The notes below the pieces were generated by a model, which did not search any database, was not told where the DNA came from, and was given only the letters and a program-made list of their open reading frames with translations. Made by a program: the position numbers and the translations under genes. From assembly GCF_036785885.1 (NCBI RefSeq), contig NC_092330.1:20060525-20124524 (forward strand): a DNA stretch of 64,000 bases, read 5' to 3'. Below, in pieces: positions 61,721 to 64,000 of the stretch; positions within the stretch are counted from its first letter, which is position 1; each line of letters opens with the position of its first letter. The DNA comes from Coffea arabica. Lineage: Eukaryota; Streptophyta; Magnoliopsida; Gentianales; Rubiaceae.

Positions 61721-61840
61721 GGGTGCGATCATACCAGCACTAATGCACCGGATCCCATCAGAACTCCGAAGTTAAGCATGCTTGGGCGAGAGTAGTACTA
61801 GGATGGGTGACCCCCTGGGAAGTCCTCGTGTTGCACCCCT
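61721..61840 (+). rRNA. 5S rRNA: 5S rRNA, uninterrupted, A58 type
   Basis: T at -1, A58. Confidence 0.93.
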
Positions 61841-62250
61841 CCCTTTTTTGTTTCGAAATCCAAATTTCCCCTTCGTTCTTTATGCTGTAGTAATTTAGCT
61901 CCGTCGGAACGATTGCTTTATATTTTGCTTCTTATCGAAGCATGAAGGCGGATCTGAAGGCGCGAGACAAGTCAGGAACGGTACGGCTGGATCGAAGCCC
62001 GGATCGTCGGTCAAAGTTGTCGGCGCAAATGTATAAGCGCAAGCGTGAAGGATCAATTTCAGGATAATTGAGAGTTGTGCGACGAGGGAAAAAAAAGGTG
62101 CAAAGCAACAAGAAAAAAATATAAAAGTAAATAAATAAAAGGATGAGAAGAAATTCATGAATTGACGCTTAGAATGAATTCGGGTCCAGAAAAGCCAAAC
62201 TGCTTCACAGGACGTGGCAGTTTAAAAGAATAAAGCGAAAGGAACATGGC

Positions 62251-62883
62251 GGGTGCGATCATACCAGCACTAATGCACCGGATCCCATCAGAACTTCGAA
62301 GTTAAGCGTGCTTGGGCGACAGTAGTACTAGGATGGGTGACCCTAGGCCGGTCAACGGGTCGGGTCTACACCCGGATCCGGATCGGATCCTTGAAATTTT
62401 TGCTGGTATGGGTAGGGATTTAATTCCGTTATCCGGATCCGAATCCGTTTTTTCAAACAAAAAAACGGGTCGGATACGGAATATAGTATTCCGACCCGTA
62501 CTAGACCCGGATCCGGATATAAATGATTTAATAATTTATAAAAAATATATATTATCAATATAATTTGATTAGGATGATGTATTTGAGTAAAATCAATTTG
62601 ATTTATTTTCTTATTTGGTTTTTTCTTTGCATTAGCTAGAAATTAGTTTACAAATATATCTTTTTCTCTTTTTTGTTAGAAATTATAAATTTTGGCAAAT
62701 TTGTTCGGGTAGACCCGACCCGGATCCGAGACTCGCCGGGTCCGGATCCGGAACACCGAATAAAAGACCCGTCGGGTAAACGGGTCGGATCCGGGTCCGG
62801 GTCCGGAATAAAGAATTCCGGCCCGGACCCGGCCCGTTGACACCCCTAGGTGACCCCCTGGGAAATCCTCGTGTTGCACCCCT
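62251..62883 (+). pseudogene. 5S rRNA: 5S rRNA gene, interrupted
   Basis: T46, C70, A102. The next spacer has GGATCG where other L units are followed by GAATCG, so an exchange point lies at about 62.82-63.03 kb. Confidence 0.95.
62344..62848. mobile_element. hAT-type MITE, copy 51, class L
   Basis: Class L with a private G to A at 62442 (CCGAATCCG). Confidence 0.88.
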
Positions 62884-63293
62884 CCCTTTTTTGTTTCGAA
62901 ATCCAAATTTTCCCTTCGTTCTTTATGCTGTAGTAATTTAGCTCCGTCGGAACGATTGCTTTATATTTTGCTTCTCATCGAAGCATGAAGGCGGATCTGA
63001 AGGCGCGAGACAAGTCAGGAACGGTACGGCTGGATCGAAGCCCGGATCGTCGGTCAAAGTTGTCGGCGCAAATGCATAAGCGCAAGCGTGAAGGATCAAT
63101 TTCAGGATAATTGAGAGTTGTGCGACGAGGGAAAAAAAAGGTGCAAAGCAACAAGAAAAAAATATAAAAGTAAATAAATAAAAGGATGAGAGGAAATTCA
63201 TGAATTGACGCTTAGAATGAATTCGGGTCCAGAAAAGCCAAACTGCTTCACAGGACGTGGCAGTTTAAAAGAATAAAGCGAAAGGAACATGGC

Positions 63294-63926
63294 GGGTGCG
63301 ATCATACCAGCACTAATGCACCGGATCCCATCAGAACTTCGAAGTTAAGCGTGCTTGGGCGACAGTAGTACTAGGATGGGTGACCCTAGGCCGGTCAACG
63401 GGTCGGGTCTACACCCGGATCCGGATCGGATCCCTGAAATTTTTGCGGGTATGGGTAGGGATTTAATTCCGTTATCCGGATCCGGATCCGTTTTTTCAAA
63501 CAAAAAAACGGGTCGGATACGGAATATAGTATTCCGACCCGTATTAGACCCGGATCCGGATATAAATGATTTAATAATTTATAAAAAATATATATTATCA
63601 ATATAATTTGATTAGGATGATGTATTTGAGTAAAATCAATTTGATTTATTTTCTTATTTGGTTTTTTCTTTGCATTAGCTAGAAATTAGTTTACAAATAT
63701 ATCTTTTTCTCTTTTTTGTTAGAAATTATAAATTTTGGCAAATTTGTTCGGGTAGACCCGACCCGGATCCGAGACTCGCCGGGTCCGGATCCGGAACACC
63801 GAATAAAAGACCCGTCGGGTAAACGGGTCGGCTCCGGGTCCGGGTCCGGAATAATGAATTCCGGCCCGGACCCGGCCCGTTGACACCCCTAGGTGACCCC
63901 CTGGGAAATCCTCGTGTTGCACCCCT
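63294..63926 (+). pseudogene. 5S rRNA: 5S rRNA gene 52 of the interrupted set
   Basis: T46, C70, A102; C6 kept. Confidence 0.95.
63387..63891. mobile_element. hAT-type MITE, copy 52, class P
   Basis: CCGG left end; AAATTAGTTTAC core. Confidence 0.88.
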
Positions 63927-64000
63927 CCCTTTTTTGTTTCGAAATCCAAATTTTCCCTTCGTTCTTTATGCTGTAGTAATTTAGCTCCGTCGGAACGATT
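63927..64000 (+). other. partial 5S spacer, right edge
   Basis: Starts with the CCC-T6 terminator of the last gene. The array runs on beyond the window. Confidence 0.95.

Larger units (their letters stand above)
1..64000 (+). repeat. 5S rDNA tandem array, 71 units, 52 carrying the same MITE
   Basis: Every unit is a 5S gene plus a spacer in the same orientation. Unit length is 1043 or 1045 bp with the element and 530 or 532 bp without it (one deleted unit is 290 bp). 18 genes are uninterrupted, 1 is truncated and 52 are interrupted. Uninterrupted genes always occur singly between interrupted ones. The array starts and ends inside spacers, so it extends beyond the window. Pol III transcription in the nucleus is the known role of such arrays. 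No other gene type is seen. Confidence 0.98.

Noticed and set aside
218-64000. CRISPR-like regular repeats
   Set aside because: The repeats are 0.5-1 kb rDNA units with no short repeat-spacer layout.

Overview
The whole window is one plant-type 5S ribosomal DNA tandem array, all units on the + strand. It suggests the nuclear genome of a land plant, probably an angiosperm. The 120-nt gene begins GGGTGCGATCATACCAGCAC, ends TTGCACCCCT, and is followed three bases later by a T6 Pol III stop. I find no protein-coding gene. The many short open frames on both strands are by-products of one repeated unit and are not annotated. Both window edges fall inside a spacer, so the array continues in both directions.

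There are 71 5S units. Only 18 genes are uninterrupted. One is cut by a 240-bp deletion. The other 52 carry the same 505-bp insertion between gene positions 93 and 94. The insert begins TAGGCCTGTCAACGGG (or TAGGCCGGTCAACGGG), ends CCCGTTGACACCCCTA, and is flanked by an 8-bp direct repeat of gene positions 86-93 (GGTGACCC). Those ends and the 8-bp duplication fit a non-autonomous hAT-type MITE. The identical site and length in every copy point to one insertion that spread with the array by unequal exchange and gene conversion. Units with the element repeat every 1043-1045 bp and units without it every 530-532 bp. Spacers are 410 bp (type I) or 412 bp (type II, with a longer A-run followed by TGG).

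The insertion lies just downstream of the C box, so the A box, intermediate element and C box stay intact in all 52 interrupted genes. They could in principle still be transcribed, but Pol III would meet T5/T6 runs early in the element. The expected product is a chimeric RNA of about 150-205 nt, not 5S rRNA. Interrupted genes share base changes (C70 in 49 of 52; A102 in the 3' part) that uninterrupted genes lack. Among the uninterrupted genes, 13 have A58 and T at -1, four have G58 and C at -1, and one has G58, C at -1 and T at +1.

Element classes, by element position: L (CT at 47-48, T61), P (CC at 47-48), S (P with ATTCGG in the second ACCCGGATCCGG block), D (G26, GC at 47-48, T6 run from 54), DM (D with T at 123) and DP (D with a P-like patch at 47-59). 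Using these as barcodes, the array is a mosaic of higher-order repeats. A block D-[intact]-L-P-P-S-[intact]-DM-P occurs from about 21.1, 29.5 and 39.5 kb, and its last part again from 55.4 kb. Other offsets are 6279 bp (0-10 kb), 3129 bp (7-13 kb), 12028, 4193, 3663 bp (48.1-55.4 kb) and 11281 bp (44-62 kb). Several units are class chimeras that mark exchange points.
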